Origin: Rheinheimera sp.
GTDB taxonomy: Bacteria > Pseudomonadota > Gammaproteobacteria > Enterobacterales > Alteromonadaceae
NCBI RefSeq assembly: GCF_030690345.1
Contig: NZ_JAUYGV010000001.1
Location: forward strand, 620,001 to 684,000
Length of the DNA: 64,000 bases
Direction: 5' to 3'
Positions 45,226 to 55,529 of the stretch are shown piece after piece. The stretch's first letter is position 1, and every line of letters starts with the position of its first letter. The notes under the pieces were generated by a model that was given only the letters and a program-made list of their open reading frames with translations, did not search any database and was not told the origin of the DNA. A program made the position numbers and the translations under genes.

Positions 45226-45834
45226 TTAAAGTTGTAAAAAATCTATCGCAGCCAGGGCTTCAGGTACCGCTGCTGCTCTCGTTTGCGGGTGATGGGTACC
45301 ATCTACCCGGATAAAACGCACATCGGTAATACCGATATAGCGCAAAGCCGTTGTCATATAAGGAGTAAACTGGTCGTCTGCTTCGGTGGGCCGGCCAAGT
45401 AGCGGCGTGCCATTGGCCATCACCACTAATACCTGTTTATTGCTTACCAGGCCGACTTTTTCGCCTTCTGCAGTAAAGGCAAAGGTGCGCCCAGCACGGG
45501 TAATATGGTCAAACCAGGCTTTTAATACAGATGGCAGGCCCAGGTTCCACATCGGCGATGAAATAAGCAGCGTATCGTGTGCCAGTAGCTGATCAACCAG
45601 TTGCTCAGACAACGCTGCAGCTTTTAGTTGTGCTTCTGTTCGCAATTCAGGTTTGGTCAAAAAGGCACTAACCGTTAACGCATCCAGATGCGGCAGCGGC
45701 TGCTGTGCCAAATCCAGCACTGTTTCAGTTAATGCCGGGTAGCGCTGTTGTAATTTAGCCAGCAGGTGGCTGGCGACAATTCTGGACGCAGAGCCGGTTA
45801 AGTTCGGGCTTACCTTAATATGCAACAGTTTCAT
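45226..45834 (-). CDS. azoR: FMN-dependent NADH:quinone/azo reductase
   Basis: A 202-residue flavodoxin-like enzyme. The N-terminal FMN-binding segment is SPNLTGSASRIVASHL, and the SSPMWNLGLPSVLKAWFDHITRAGRTF block is typical of AzoR. It performs two-electron reduction of quinones and azo compounds. The ATG at 45834 follows AGGAG; an upstream in-frame ATG is less likely. It is the first gene of the azoR-AhpD-like pair. Confidence 0.9.
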   Translation of the reverse strand: MKLLHIKVSPNLTGSASRIVASHLLAKLQQRYPALTETVLDLAQQPLPHLDALTVSAFLTKPELRTEAQLKAAALSEQLVDQLLAHDTLLISSPMWNLGLPSVLKAWFDHITRAGRTFAFTAEGEKVGLVSNKQVLVVMANGTPLLGRPTEADDQFTPYMTTALRYIGITDVRFIRVDGTHHPQTRAAAVPEALAAIDFLQL

Positions 45835-45949
45835 ACATTCTCCTGGCAAAGCCGCGACTAATTTCGGCTTACTGTGTTGTTCTGATGTGCAAAGTCTAGC
45901 CTTTCATGCCATATTTGAAAGATACAAAAACCATGTATTTAGGTAGGAC

Positions 45950-47344
45950 ATGATGACCGGTTATCAGGCTATTTATCAGCGCTATAAACAGCAGATCTTA
46001 AGCGGCAACCTGAAACCGGGTGAGAAGGTGCCGGCCATCCGCGTACTGGCTGCTGATTTAGGCGTAGCGAAAAAAACCGTCGAAACGGCCTATAACATTC
46101 TGATTGGCGAGGGTTATTTAGTCAGCAAAGGCGCACGTGGCACTCAGGTTAACCCGGATCTGCAGCTGAATATTACTAAAGCGCCGATAACCGTGCCGGT
46201 TGAAGATAGCAAACTGCAGAACTTAATTGATTTACGCGACAACCCTGGCTTTTTCCGGTTGGGTATTCCGTCGCTGGATCAGTTTCCGTATAAAAAATGG
46301 TTGCTGTTAGCCGGTAAAGCAATCCGCGCTATGCGACCGGAGCAAATGCTGACACCGCCGGTAATGGGCCACCCGCAGTTGCGTGAAGCCATTGCTAACT
46401 ACGTTAATATCTCACGTGGCCTGAATTGCAGCGCCAGCCAAATTTGCATTACCAGTGGCTACAAACACAGTATCGCGTTGATTTTGCAAGCGCTGGCGAC
46501 ACGACAAGATAAGGTAGTGTATGAAGATCCCGGTTATTTTTTCGGCCAGAAGCTGTTAAAACGCATCGTTGAAAACCTGCACTATGTGCCGGTTGACCGC
46601 CACGGGCTGAATATCGATTATTTGCTACAGCACCATCAGGATGCCCGTTTTGTCATTACCACCCCGGCGCACCACAGCCCGCTGGCGGTTACCTTGTCAC
46701 TGCCACGGCGGCAGCAGTTATTAGACTGGGCGCAAACCAGACAGGCCTGGATAGTAGAAGACGATTACGACGGCGAATTTCATTACACCAAAAAAGTACT
46801 GCCGGCACTAAAAAGCCAGGATCCGGCGGACAGGGTTATTTACGTTGGTACTTTTAGCAAAACTATTATGCCGGCCATGCGGATCAGCTACATAGTGCTA
46901 CCCAAAGCGCTGATCAGCCGCTTGCACGAAACCGCGGAAATCGTCGAAACCAGCCTGCCGCTGCTGCCGCAGCAGATCCTCAGCCGCTTTATTGCTGAAG
47001 GGCATTTTTTTAAACATTTAAAAAAGATGCGCGCACTGTATCAGGCGCGGCGGCAAATGGTATTAAACGCCTTGCAGCAGGTTTACCCAAACCAGTTTTA
47101 TGTCGAGTTAACCGATGGCGGCATGCATGTTGTGGCGTTCTTAAAAAGCGGCAGTCAGGACGAACAGTTGGCTAACATCTGGCAGCAGCACCGGCTGTTA
47201 GTGTTTCCGTTGTCGGTATGGTACGCCGGTAACAGCAAACGTTATGGCCTGGTAATAGGCTATACCAATATTACTTCAGAGCAGGAAGCCATCGACGCCC
47301 TGCGCCTGCCTTACCAGCAAACTTTAGCGCTGCTTGGCGGCTAA
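45950..47344 (+). CDS. MocR/GabR-type regulator (GntR helix-turn-helix fused to aminotransferase)
   Basis: A 464-residue fusion: GntR-type winged helix (residues 5-70, LKPGEKVPAIRVLAADLGVAKKTVETAYNIL) and a fold-type I aminotransferase domain (from about 115) with the PLP lysine in GTFSKTIMPAMR and D in VEDDYDGEF. These proteins use PLP as effector-sensing cofactor. It is divergent from azoR, whose unit it probably controls. A dyad CTTTCA…TGAAAG (45901-45921) lies between them. Confidence 0.9.
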   Translation: MMTGYQAIYQRYKQQILSGNLKPGEKVPAIRVLAADLGVAKKTVETAYNILIGEGYLVSKGARGTQVNPDLQLNITKAPITVPVEDSKLQNLIDLRDNPGFFRLGIPSLDQFPYKKWLLLAGKAIRAMRPEQMLTPPVMGHPQLREAIANYVNISRGLNCSASQICITSGYKHSIALILQALATRQDKVVYEDPGYFFGQKLLKRIVENLHYVPVDRHGLNIDYLLQHHQDARFVITTPAHHSPLAVTLSLPRRQQLLDWAQTRQAWIVEDDYDGEFHYTKKVLPALKSQDPADRVIYVGTFSKTIMPAMRISYIVLPKALISRLHETAEIVETSLPLLPQQILSRFIAEGHFFKHLKKMRALYQARRQMVLNALQQVYPNQFYVELTDGGMHVVAFLKSGSQDEQLANIWQQHRLLVFPLSVWYAGNSKRYGLVIGYTNITSEQEAIDALRLPYQQTLALLGG

Positions 47345-47430
47345 TCTTTTGCAGCAGTATAGCCATTGAGTGCTGAGCGCTATTTATTTTAACAACTTGT
47401 GCTGACTCCAACATATGATTACAATGCCAA

Positions 47431-47445
47431 TGATAATAATTCGCA
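47431..47445. promoter_or_regulatory. Fur box upstream of the second siderophore receptor
   Basis: TGATAATAATTCGCA matches the Fur 7-1-7 consensus at 12 of 14 positions and lies 28 bp before the start codon of the receptor at 47473. Confidence 0.75.
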
Positions 47446-47472
47446 TTAATATTTATAACAAGGAGTTTCAGC

Positions 47473-49710
47473 TTGCGTTACCATCTGCTTTCCACTCATT
47501 CCGCTTCTGCTCATAGCACTGCAGCGACATTAACTGCCCAAGCACAAATTTGCAGCCGTCCGGCTTTGCGGCTGCTGCCTTTAACCCTGGCGGTGTGCCT
47601 GGCTTTGTCACCGTTAAGCACGGTTGCTGCAGCAGCAAACGCACAAACCGACACAGAACAGGCTGAATCGTCTGTTGAGACAATCCGCGTTAACGGCAAA
47701 AGACTGCAGCAAAGCACGCCCGGCCGTATGCCGCTGACAGCGCGGGAAATTCCGCAATCGATCAGTGAAGTGTCTGCCGAATTGATGGCTGCCGCTAATA
47801 TGGTTGATATCAATGATGTAATGATGAACGTGCCCGGCGTAAACGTTACCTTGTATGACACCCAGCGCCCGCTGTACTTTGCCCGCGGCTTTCAAATCAC
47901 TGATTTTCAGGTTGACGATATTCCCACCTACAGCGGCAATACGAATCAGGAATATGACACCGCCCTGTACCAGCGGGTTGAAGTGATCCGCGGTGCCAAT
48001 GGTTTATTCTCCGGCGTGGGCTCGCCCTCGGCCACAGTAAATTTGCTACGTAAACGGCCGGGTAAAGAGGTTGCCGCTTCGCTGTCGGCCAGTATCGGCT
48101 CCTGGCAAATGCGCCGCGCGGTAGCCGACCTTAGCACACCATTAAATAACGATGCCTCTGTGCGCAGCCGCCTGGTATTAGCCGGCTTGGATACCGACAG
48201 TTTTCGCGACCGCTACCGGGAGAAAAAGCTGGCAGGGTTGTTTATTACCGAAGCCGATTTAACCGACAACACCACGCTAACCGTTGGCGTGCAGGGCCAG
48301 GACAACAAGCCTGAAGGTACTATCTGGGGCACAGTACCCATTTTTGCCGCCGACGGCAGCGAGGCCAACCTGCCGGTATCTACCAGCTATGCACCGGATT
48401 GGACCCACTGGCAGCGCAATACTTATACGCTGTTCAGCGACATCAGCCATGAATTTGCTGATAACTGGCGCCTCAAAGCGGCCGTTAACCAAACTAAAGG
48501 CGAAGTGTCCAGCCTGCGGGTGTATGCCACCGGTTTCCCCGACCGCACCGATGGCAGTGGCTTAACTTTGCTGGCCGGCGTAGGTGCCGGTGAAGATACC
48601 CGTACCAGTTTTGATCTGTACTTAACCGGTAGCTATATGCTGCTGGGCCGTGAACACGATCTCATCGCCGGTGCCTCAGCGTCAGAGCTGGAAGCCGAAA
48701 CTTCTCTGTTCAGCTCCGTATCTGACTGGTCTTACGCGGTACCGGATGCATGGAACTATGACGGCAGCGCACCAATGCCAGAGTACAGCAAAACCGGCGC
48801 TTACCGCCTGGCCACCACCAAACAGCGCGGCTTTTACCTGGCCAACCGGGCCAGACTAAGCGATGAGTTGTCACTGATCGCCGGCGCCCGCCTCAGCAAC
48901 TGGGAAACCGCAACTAACAGCTTTGACACCGGCGGCCAATATACCGCTACCTCCGGCGCTTATAAGGTTAGCAATGAGGTAACCCCTTATGTCGGCTTAG
49001 TGTGGCAGCTGTCGCAGCAACATAGCCTGTATGTCAGCTACACCGATATTTTCAGCCCGCAAAATTACAAAGATAAAGACAACAACTTACTGGCACCGGT
49101 ATTGGGGGAAAACCTCGAGCTGGGCATTAAAAGCAGCGTGTTTGACGACCAGTTGTTAGTTAACGCTGCGCTGTTTAAAACCCGTCAGGACAACTACGCC
49201 GTGCGTGACCTGAGCCAGCCGGAAAACAGCTTGCCGGATGGCAGCTCGGCCTACCGCGCAGTTAACGGCACCGAAAGCCGCGGCTTTGAGATCAGCGCCA
49301 GCGGGCATATATTCGCCGGCTGGTTGCTCAATGCCGGTTACACTTATGTTGATACCAAACGCCATGCCAACGACAGAATTTGGACCAACCTGCCGAAACA
49401 TTCAGCCCAGCTGTCAACGCATTATCAGTTCAGCGGCGAGCTGGCAAAGTTGATGCTGGGTGGTGGCTTTAACTGGCAGGGTAAAACAGTGGGTTATGGC
49501 GTAAGCCATCCAACAGAAACTGCCGGTGTTACCTATACGCAAGATGCTTATGTGCTGGCTAATCTGTTCGCCAGTTGGCAGTTTAACGACAAACTCAGCA
49601 GCACCTTGAGCGTTACCAACCTGTTTGACAAGGTGTACTGGGCCAACATCGATTACGCCAACTACGGCAAGCCACGTCAACTGACATTGAGTCTGCGTTA
49701 CCAGTATTAA
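47473..49710 (+). CDS. TonB-dependent siderophore receptor (FhuE/FpvA-like)
   Basis: A 745-residue outer-membrane receptor. The start is a TTG at 47473 with AAGGAG upstream. The signal peptide covers about 55 residues and is long, ending near VAAAANA. The plug contains REIPQSISEVSAELM, DVMMNVPGVNVTLYD, YFARGFQITDFQVDDIP and EVIRGANGLFSGVGSPSATVNLLRK, as in FhuE/FpvA types. The barrel ends LRYQY. Fur control is likely. The siderophore cannot be deduced. Confidence 0.93.
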   Translation: MRYHLLSTHSASAHSTAATLTAQAQICSRPALRLLPLTLAVCLALSPLSTVAAAANAQTDTEQAESSVETIRVNGKRLQQSTPGRMPLTAREIPQSISEVSAELMAAANMVDINDVMMNVPGVNVTLYDTQRPLYFARGFQITDFQVDDIPTYSGNTNQEYDTALYQRVEVIRGANGLFSGVGSPSATVNLLRKRPGKEVAASLSASIGSWQMRRAVADLSTPLNNDASVRSRLVLAGLDTDSFRDRYREKKLAGLFITEADLTDNTTLTVGVQGQDNKPEGTIWGTVPIFAADGSEANLPVSTSYAPDWTHWQRNTYTLFSDISHEFADNWRLKAAVNQTKGEVSSLRVYATGFPDRTDGSGLTLLAGVGAGEDTRTSFDLYLTGSYMLLGREHDLIAGASASELEAETSLFSSVSDWSYAVPDAWNYDGSAPMPEYSKTGAYRLATTKQRGFYLANRARLSDELSLIAGARLSNWETATNSFDTGGQYTATSGAYKVSNEVTPYVGLVWQLSQQHSLYVSYTDIFSPQNYKDKDNNLLAPVLGENLELGIKSSVFDDQLLVNAALFKTRQDNYAVRDLSQPENSLPDGSSAYRAVNGTESRGFEISASGHIFAGWLLNAGYTYVDTKRHANDRIWTNLPKHSAQLSTHYQFSGELAKLMLGGGFNWQGKTVGYGVSHPTETAGVTYTQDAYVLANLFASWQFNDKLSSTLSVTNLFDKVYWANIDYANYGKPRQLTLSLRYQY

Positions 49711-49723
49711 AATACTCCCCTGT

Positions 49724-49745
49724 GCGGGCAACTGCTGTTGCCCGC
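49724..49745 (+). terminator. Hairpin downstream of the siderophore receptor
   Basis: Perfect 9-bp arms GCGGGCAAC / GTTGCCCGC with a TGCT loop, followed by CTCTATTTTC. It begins 14 bp after the receptor stop. Confidence 0.68.
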
Positions 49746-49940
49746 CTCTATTTTCGCAACAACAGCCGCCGGTAATATACGCCGCAGCGGTTCGCTGACA
49801 CCGCCTTTAACCCTTAATTCTTCCACGTTTTAACAATAAGATACATTCCCCCGTTACCACTTCAGCCATAATGCCGGCTGGTTCGCGTCTGCTTTTCGCC
49901 GTAGACTGACAACATCCTGACCACCGGAGCTGTTAAAACG

Positions 49941-50711
49941 ATGCTTAAATTTTACGCCTTATTATTTTGCCTGGTTGCCGCTTATCCGTTGCAGGCCAAA
50001 CAACAGCTGCGCTGGTGTGTGTGGGAGTTTCCTGGTAATGTCGACTTTAATAATAAGGCGAAACAAGCACAGGGCGTCTCGGTTGATTTTATGCAGGAAA
50101 TAGCGCGCCGCGCTGGGTTTGAGCTGTTGATCAGCAAAGCCACGCCACCGGTGCGCTGCCTGAAAGAGTTAGCCGACGGCAGCAGCGACCTGGTGGTCAG
50201 CATCCTAAAAACCGGTGATGGCCGGGCAGGCATTGACTATATCCGTTATGGTGCCCGCCAGCCGGATCGGCTTTATTTATCGGCATCTGATAACCGCACT
50301 CTGCAGCAGGTTACCGAATTGTCGACCATGACGCTGGCGGCAATACGCAATTATGGTTTTCATCCCAAAGTGAAGAAAATTGTCGACGCCATGCCGCCGG
50401 CACAACTGATCCGGGTTAACTCCATCTACTCCGCGCTTGAGGTGGTTGCCAAACAACGGGTAACAGCAGCGCTGCTGCCGCCCACTCAGGTTGCGGCCGT
50501 GCTGCAACAATACCCCGAACTGGCCGGCAAAATTAAAGAGCTCAGTTTTCCGCTCAATATTGTTGAGCCACAGCCGGTGTATATCGGTTTAGCCAAAAGC
50601 TGCCAGTGCCCGCAGATCTCGCAAGCTATACAGCAAAGCCTTGCCGCAATGACCAAAGATGGCACGATAAAACGCATCCTCGGCGACAGAGTCATCGAGT
50701 TTACCGATTAA
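49941..50711 (+). CDS. Periplasmic solute-binding protein (SBP_bac_3 type)
   Basis: A 256-residue protein with a signal peptide (about 19 residues, ending LQA). The layout (LRWCVWEFPG…GVSVDFMQEIARRAGFELLI…CLKELADGSSDLVVSIL) is that of amino-acid-type binding proteins. No transporter components are adjacent. It contains a C-terminal Cys pair (SCQC) of unknown relevance. The ligand is unknown. Confidence 0.82.
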   Translation: MLKFYALLFCLVAAYPLQAKQQLRWCVWEFPGNVDFNNKAKQAQGVSVDFMQEIARRAGFELLISKATPPVRCLKELADGSSDLVVSILKTGDGRAGIDYIRYGARQPDRLYLSASDNRTLQQVTELSTMTLAAIRNYGFHPKVKKIVDAMPPAQLIRVNSIYSALEVVAKQRVTAALLPPTQVAAVLQQYPELAGKIKELSFPLNIVEPQPVYIGLAKSCQCPQISQAIQQSLAAMTKDGTIKRILGDRVIEFTD

Positions 50712-50846
50712 CTTCATCGTTTTAATTCACATCAATCAATCAGCTTCTTACTATAATATTTTGGCGGTTGTTTAGTTCAGCGCCGGATGCCTCACAGTAT
50801 CAGCACTGTAAATAATAACAAAACGTTAACCAAAAGGAAGCTGACA

Positions 50847-53102
50847 ATGATTAGACAAACTTTTAAAACCAGAGCGCTGGCCGGCATGATAAGCATGTTG
50901 CTGGTATCCGGTGCGGCCTTTGCCAGTGACAAAACCATGACTAAGCCAGCCGGTGCCTCAGGCCAGGGTAGTGCTCAGCAAGGTGCAGTAAGAACCAACC
51001 AGTTCTGGTGGCCACAGCAACTTGACTTGTCAGTGCTGCGTGATCACGATGTACGCTCCAACCCCTACGGTGCCGGCTTTAACTACGCTGAAGCCTTTAA
51101 CAAACTGGATTTAGACAGCGTAAAGCAAGACATCAACGCGCTGTTAACCCAGTCGCAAGATTGGTGGCCGGCCGATTTTGGCAACTATGGTCCGTTCTTT
51201 ATCCGCATGACCTGGCATAGTGCCGGTACCTATCGCACCCTCGACGGCCGTGGCGGCGCCGGTGGTGGCCAGCAACGTTTTGAGCCGCTAAACAGCTGGC
51301 CGGACAACGGTAACCTGGATAAAGCCCGGCGTTTGCTGTGGCCGGTTAAGCAGAAATATGGCGAAGCCTTATCCTGGTCAGATCTTATCGTACTGGCCGG
51401 TAACGTCGCGCTGGAAAATATGGGCTTTAAAACCTTTGGCTTTGCCGGTGGCCGTGCCGATGACTGGGAACCGGATATGGTGTACTGGGGGCCGGAAGTG
51501 GAAATGCTGGCCAGCGACCGTGAAGAAAAAGACGGTAAGCTACAACGTCCGCTGGGCGCTACCCACATGGGGCTGATTTACGTTAACCCGGAAGGGCCAA
51601 AAGGCGTGCCGGACCCAATTGGCTCCGCTAAAAATATCCGTGTCGCCTTTGAGCGCATGGCAATGAACGATGAAGAAACTCTGGCCTTAATCGCCGGCGG
51701 CCATACCTTTGGTAAAATGCACGGAGCCCGTAAACCGGCAGAATGTCTGGAGGCAGAACCTGCTGCAGCCGGGGTGGAACAGCAAGGTTTTGGCTGGAAA
51801 AACAACTGCGGTAAAGGCCATTCAGAAGACACTACCACCAGTGGTTTAGAAGGTGCCTGGACCCAGACGCCAACACGCTGGACATCACTGTACTTAAGTA
51901 ACCTGCTTAACTTTGACTGGAAACAAACCCGCAGCCCGGCCGGCGCTATTCAGTGGGTGCCCACTGATGAGTCACTGCATAAACTGGTACCGGATGCGCA
52001 TATCAAAGGTAAATTTAACCCGCCGGTTATGACCACCGCGGATCTGGCGCTGAAGTTTGACCCGGAGTATCGCAAAATTGCCGAGCGCTTTTTAGCGGAT
52101 CCGGAAGAGTACCGTTTAGCCTTTGCTAAAGCCTGGTATAAGCTGACGCACCGCGATATGGGGCCACCACGTAACTTCTTAGGTAAAGAAGTACCAAAAG
52201 AGGCGCTGATCTGGCAAGACCCTATTGATGAGAAAAGCCAATCCAGCATTAAAGCCAATGATGTTAAAGCACTGAAAGCCAGTATTTTAAAATCCGGTTT
52301 AACCGTGCCTGAATTGGTCCGTGTTGCCTGGGGCTCGGCAGCCAGCTATCGCCATTCGGATATGCGCGGTGGTGCTAACGGTGCGCGCATTGCGTTAGCC
52401 CCGCAAAAAGATTGGGCGGTAAATAACCCGGCAGAAACGGCCAAAGTATTAAAGGCCTTAACCGCCATTCAGCAAGATTTTAATACCAGCCGCAAAAAAG
52501 TGTCACTGGCTGATTTAATCGTGTTAGGTGGTGCGGCAGCAATAGAAAAAGCCGCTAAAGATGCCGGTTACACGATCACTGTGCCTTTTACGCCGGGCCG
52601 TGGTGATGCCAGCCAGGAGATGACTGATGTTAATGCCTTTAGCCTGCTCGAACTTACTGCAGATGGCTTCAGAAATTACTTCAACAGTACTGACAGCTAT
52701 AAATCGCCGACTGAAATGCTGGTAGATAAAGCTGATCAACTAAACCTGACAGTGCCGGAAATGACAGTACTGGTGGGAGGCTTACGTGTACTGGACGCTA
52801 ACTATCAGGGCGCGAAACACGGCGTATTCACCGCCAAGCCGGGCACGCTGAATAACGATTTCTTCGTCAACCTGCTGGATATGTCCACGGTGTGGAAAAA
52901 GTCTGCCACCGACGGCATCTACGAAGGCTTTGAGCGTAAATCGGGCGACAAAAAGTGGACAGCCACTTCTGTTGATCTGATCTTCGGTTCAAACTCAGAG
53001 CTGCGCGCCGTAGCCGAGGTGTACGCCTTTGATACGTCAAAGCAGAAGTTTGTTGATGACTTTGTTAAAGCCTGGACTAAGGTAATGAACCTGGACCGCT
53101 AA
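50847..53102 (+). CDS. katG: Exported catalase-peroxidase
   Basis: A 751-residue bifunctional haem enzyme that removes H2O2. Distal residues R120, W123 and H124 and proximal H286 are present, as is the Trp-Tyr-Met adduct set W123-Y245-M271; all are offset by exactly 16 from M. tuberculosis KatG. The N-terminus [19 protein letters not shown]…AFAS is a signal peptide with AFA cleavage site, so the enzyme is probably periplasmic, like KatP of E. coli O157. The ATG at 50847 has AAGGAAG upstream; the in-frame start further upstream has none. A strong terminator follows. Confidence 0.95.
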   Translation: MIRQTFKTRALAGMISMLLVSGAAFASDKTMTKPAGASGQGSAQQGAVRTNQFWWPQQLDLSVLRDHDVRSNPYGAGFNYAEAFNKLDLDSVKQDINALLTQSQDWWPADFGNYGPFFIRMTWHSAGTYRTLDGRGGAGGGQQRFEPLNSWPDNGNLDKARRLLWPVKQKYGEALSWSDLIVLAGNVALENMGFKTFGFAGGRADDWEPDMVYWGPEVEMLASDREEKDGKLQRPLGATHMGLIYVNPEGPKGVPDPIGSAKNIRVAFERMAMNDEETLALIAGGHTFGKMHGARKPAECLEAEPAAAGVEQQGFGWKNNCGKGHSEDTTTSGLEGAWTQTPTRWTSLYLSNLLNFDWKQTRSPAGAIQWVPTDESLHKLVPDAHIKGKFNPPVMTTADLALKFDPEYRKIAERFLADPEEYRLAFAKAWYKLTHRDMGPPRNFLGKEVPKEALIWQDPIDEKSQSSIKANDVKALKASILKSGLTVPELVRVAWGSAASYRHSDMRGGANGARIALAPQKDWAVNNPAETAKVLKALTAIQQDFNTSRKKVSLADLIVLGGAAAIEKAAKDAGYTITVPFTPGRGDASQEMTDVNAFSLLELTADGFRNYFNSTDSYKSPTEMLVDKADQLNLTVPEMTVLVGGLRVLDANYQGAKHGVFTAKPGTLNNDFFVNLLDMSTVWKKSATDGIYEGFERKSGDKKWTATSVDLIFGSNSELRAVAEVYAFDTSKQKFVDDFVKAWTKVMNLDR

Positions 53103-53134
53103 ACAGTTGCAGTAAGCTAAACTGCTGAAACGCA

Positions 53135-53170
53135 AAAGCGCTGCTCCCGATAAGGAGCAGCGCTTTTTTT
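53135..53170. terminator. Rho-independent terminator after katG, probably bidirectional
   Basis: Arms AAAGCGCTGCTCC / GGAGCAGCGCTTT (13 bp, perfect) with loop CGATAA and a T-run to 53170. The A-run on the other side gives a T-run on the minus strand for the convergent helicase gene. Confidence 0.92.
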
Positions 53171-53178
53171 AACACGGC

Positions 53179-54465
53179 CTATGTTTTGCTGCGCCCCGGC
53201 TTAGCCTTAGGTTTATTAGCTTTAGGCCTGGCCTTGTTTGAGCTTTCCAGCTCAATCACGGTTTCGCTCGCTTTGTTGGAGCGCCCGGTGAGTACCTTAC
53301 GCGAGATACTTTTTAAAAGTGAACCACGGTTACTCACTTCAAAGCCAGGCTTAACAATACGCGCAATAGTGCTACCCATCAGCTTTTGAATGCGCTCTAA
53401 GCTTTGCTCTTCTTCACGGCTGACAAAAGAAATAGCGGTACCTGCCGCCCCTGCCCGGCCGGTGCGGCCGATACGGTGCACGTAATCTTCCGGTAAATAA
53501 GGCAGGTGAAAGTTCACCACATAATCCAGGCCCTGAATATCCAAACCACGGGCGGCTACTTCAGTAGCAATTAACACCTGCAGCTTAGCCGATTTAAAAT
53601 CGGCGATAGCACGGCGGCGCGCGCCCTGGCTTTTATCGCCATGGCACACTGCGGCATCAATTTTACGCTGTTGCAGGCCGGCTAACAGTTGGTCTGCCTG
53701 CTCTTTAGTGCTGGTAAATACCAATACCTGAAACCAGTTATTTTCTGCCAGCAGCTGTTCAAACAATTCAATCTTGCGGCCCTCTTCTACCGGATACACC
53801 ACATGGTTTACCGTATCGGCCGCACTGTTAGTTTTAGCCACACGGATTTGCTGATGGTTGTGCAAAATTTTATGCGACAGCTCATTTACCGCAGGAGAGG
53901 TGGTGGCAGAGAACAGCAAGGTTTGCCGTTTCGCTGCTGTCATTTGCAGCAACTTCAGCACATCAGTGCTAAAGCCCATATCTAACATGCGGTCGGCTTC
54001 ATCCAGCACCACAAATTCCACATCGCTTAGTATCACGTTGCCCAACGCCAGGTGCTCTAACAAACGGCCCGGGGTGCTGATCACCATATCAACGCCGGCG
54101 TTAAGTTTATTCGCCTGGCCACCCATTTTAACGCCACCGTATAATGCCGTAACACTTAATGGCAAAAACTGCGCGTAGCTACTTATCGCATTGGCTAACT
54201 GCTCGGCTAATTCGCGGGTTGGTGTCAGGATCAACGCCCGCGGCCGGCGCGCTTCTGTGGCTTTGGGGGCATCCAGCATGCGTTGCAGCAGCGGAATAGC
54301 AAAGGCGGCGGTTTTACCGGTACCGGTTTGTGCCGTTACTTGTAAATCCTTGCCGCGGCGCGCCGGCACAATGGCCTGAGCCTGTACCGGTGTCATCTCG
54401 CTGTAACCGCACTCAACCAGCGCGCGCAGTAAGTCCGGCGCTAAATCTAACGATGAAAATTGCAT
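53179..54465 (-). CDS. DEAD-box RNA helicase, RhlE group
   Basis: A 428-residue ATP-dependent RNA helicase with all motifs: Q motif (GYSEMTPVQAQAI), AQTGTGKT, PTRELAEQ, STPGRLLEH, DEAD, SATTSP and HRIGRTGRAG, then a basic C-terminal tail ending KPKAKPGRSKT. The layout fits RhlE-type proteins, which remodel RNA in ribosome assembly or decay. AGAGGAA precedes the ATG. Convergent with katG. Confidence 0.92.
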   Translation of the reverse strand: MQFSSLDLAPDLLRALVECGYSEMTPVQAQAIVPARRGKDLQVTAQTGTGKTAAFAIPLLQRMLDAPKATEARRPRALILTPTRELAEQLANAISSYAQFLPLSVTALYGGVKMGGQANKLNAGVDMVISTPGRLLEHLALGNVILSDVEFVVLDEADRMLDMGFSTDVLKLLQMTAAKRQTLLFSATTSPAVNELSHKILHNHQQIRVAKTNSAADTVNHVVYPVEEGRKIELFEQLLAENNWFQVLVFTSTKEQADQLLAGLQQRKIDAAVCHGDKSQGARRRAIADFKSAKLQVLIATEVAARGLDIQGLDYVVNFHLPYLPEDYVHRIGRTGRAGAAGTAISFVSREEEQSLERIQKLMGSTIARIVKPGFEVSNRGSLLKSISRKVLTGRSNKASETVIELESSNKARPKANKPKAKPGRSKT

Positions 54466-54523
54466 AAAAGTTCCTCTGTAGCACAGCCACAGTCAAAAAT
54501 AAGGGGAAAGCTGGTGATAAAAA

Positions 54524-54829
54524 TCAGTCTGCGGCTTCGTCATGCAAACGCGGCTTATGCTGGCAAGCCCTGGCCAGAATTTCCACATAGAACTCCGACA
54601 GCTCTTGGGCTACAGCAGCATCAATATGTTTATTAATGTCAGAGGTAAAGGTTTTTTCGGCCACCTCAGCTGAAGCACCAAAGCGGCAATCAAAGGTCCA
54701 GTAGTCCGTGCCCTCAGGCAGCGCTTTACGGCGCTCTCTGGCCAGGTACTTTTTAATCTCGTGTTTAATGGCGTCTGTCAAACGGGCCGTATTCAGCTTA
54801 GAGTGAGTTAAAGCGAATGTTTTTTTCAT
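54524..54829 (-). CDS. DUF6172-family small protein
   Basis: A 101-residue basic cytoplasmic protein. The segments KKTFALTHSKLNTARLTDAIKHEIKKYLARERRKALPEG and YWTFDCRFG fit the DUF6172 family, of unknown function. The ATG at 54829 is preferred over the preceding TTG; a TAGGA lies upstream. It lies 58 bp before the helicase gene on the same strand. Confidence 0.75.
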   Translation of the reverse strand: MKKTFALTHSKLNTARLTDAIKHEIKKYLARERRKALPEGTDYWTFDCRFGASAEVAEKTFTSDINKHIDAAVAQELSEFYVEILARACQHKPRLHDEAAD

Positions 54830-54980
54830 CAAAATTCCTACAGGTGTGCACTCAAAAGCTGAACGCGCTTATAAACCGCGCATTGTACATGGATAAAGCA
54901 AAGATAACTGCCACTATCTGCTGTTTGGCAGCAAAATCTATGCAGTAAGCAACAACAGAAAAAAATTACACTAAACAGCG

Positions 54981-55529
54981 TTATTGGGCTAATGCTCTTT
55001 GGTACAACACCGCATCCACATCGCCCAGGGCATCGCGATGCAAAAAGCGTTTTACAAACTGCATACCCAGTTTGCGCATTACACCAATAGAACCGGCATT
55101 ATCCGGCATGGCGATGGCAGATAAAAATTGTACCCGGCGATTATTTGCCAGCACCGCATCTGCCACTGCACTTGCCGCTTCACTGGCATAACCCCGGCCC
55201 CAATATTCGCGTTTAAACCGCCAGCCAATTTCCAGCTCATCGGTACTTGGCGTTTGGCTGTTAAACCCCATTGGCCGTATTAATACCCAGCCCAGATAAG
55301 CATTGTCATCACTGCGCCGCACCTGCCAGATACCATAACCCAATGCCGGGTTACGGTACTGCAGCATCCGGGGCACAAACACCTCAACTATAGTTTGCAT
55401 GCTGGTTAATTTGCCACCGTTCAGATAGCGCATTACCTCTGCATCCTGATCCACTTCAAACAACAGCTGCGCGTCCTGCTCAGACAGCAGCGCAAAATTA
55501 AGTCTTGCTGTAGCACTGATTGGTAACAT
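54981..55529 (-). CDS. GNAT-family N-acetyltransferase (RimJ/RimL type)
   Basis: A 182-residue acetyl-CoA-dependent acetyltransferase. The cofactor-binding loop is RFKREYWGRGYASEAASAVADAV, followed by NAGSIGVMRKLGM, both typical of the Acetyltransf_3 group. The ATG at 55529 overlaps the stop of the upstream GNAT gene (TAATG), with GGAAG upstream, so the two are coupled. The substrate is unknown. Confidence 0.87.
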   Translation of the reverse strand: MLPISATARLNFALLSEQDAQLLFEVDQDAEVMRYLNGGKLTSMQTIVEVFVPRMLQYRNPALGYGIWQVRRSDDNAYLGWVLIRPMGFNSQTPSTDELEIGWRFKREYWGRGYASEAASAVADAVLANNRRVQFLSAIAMPDNAGSIGVMRKLGMQFVKRFLHRDALGDVDAVLYQRALAQ

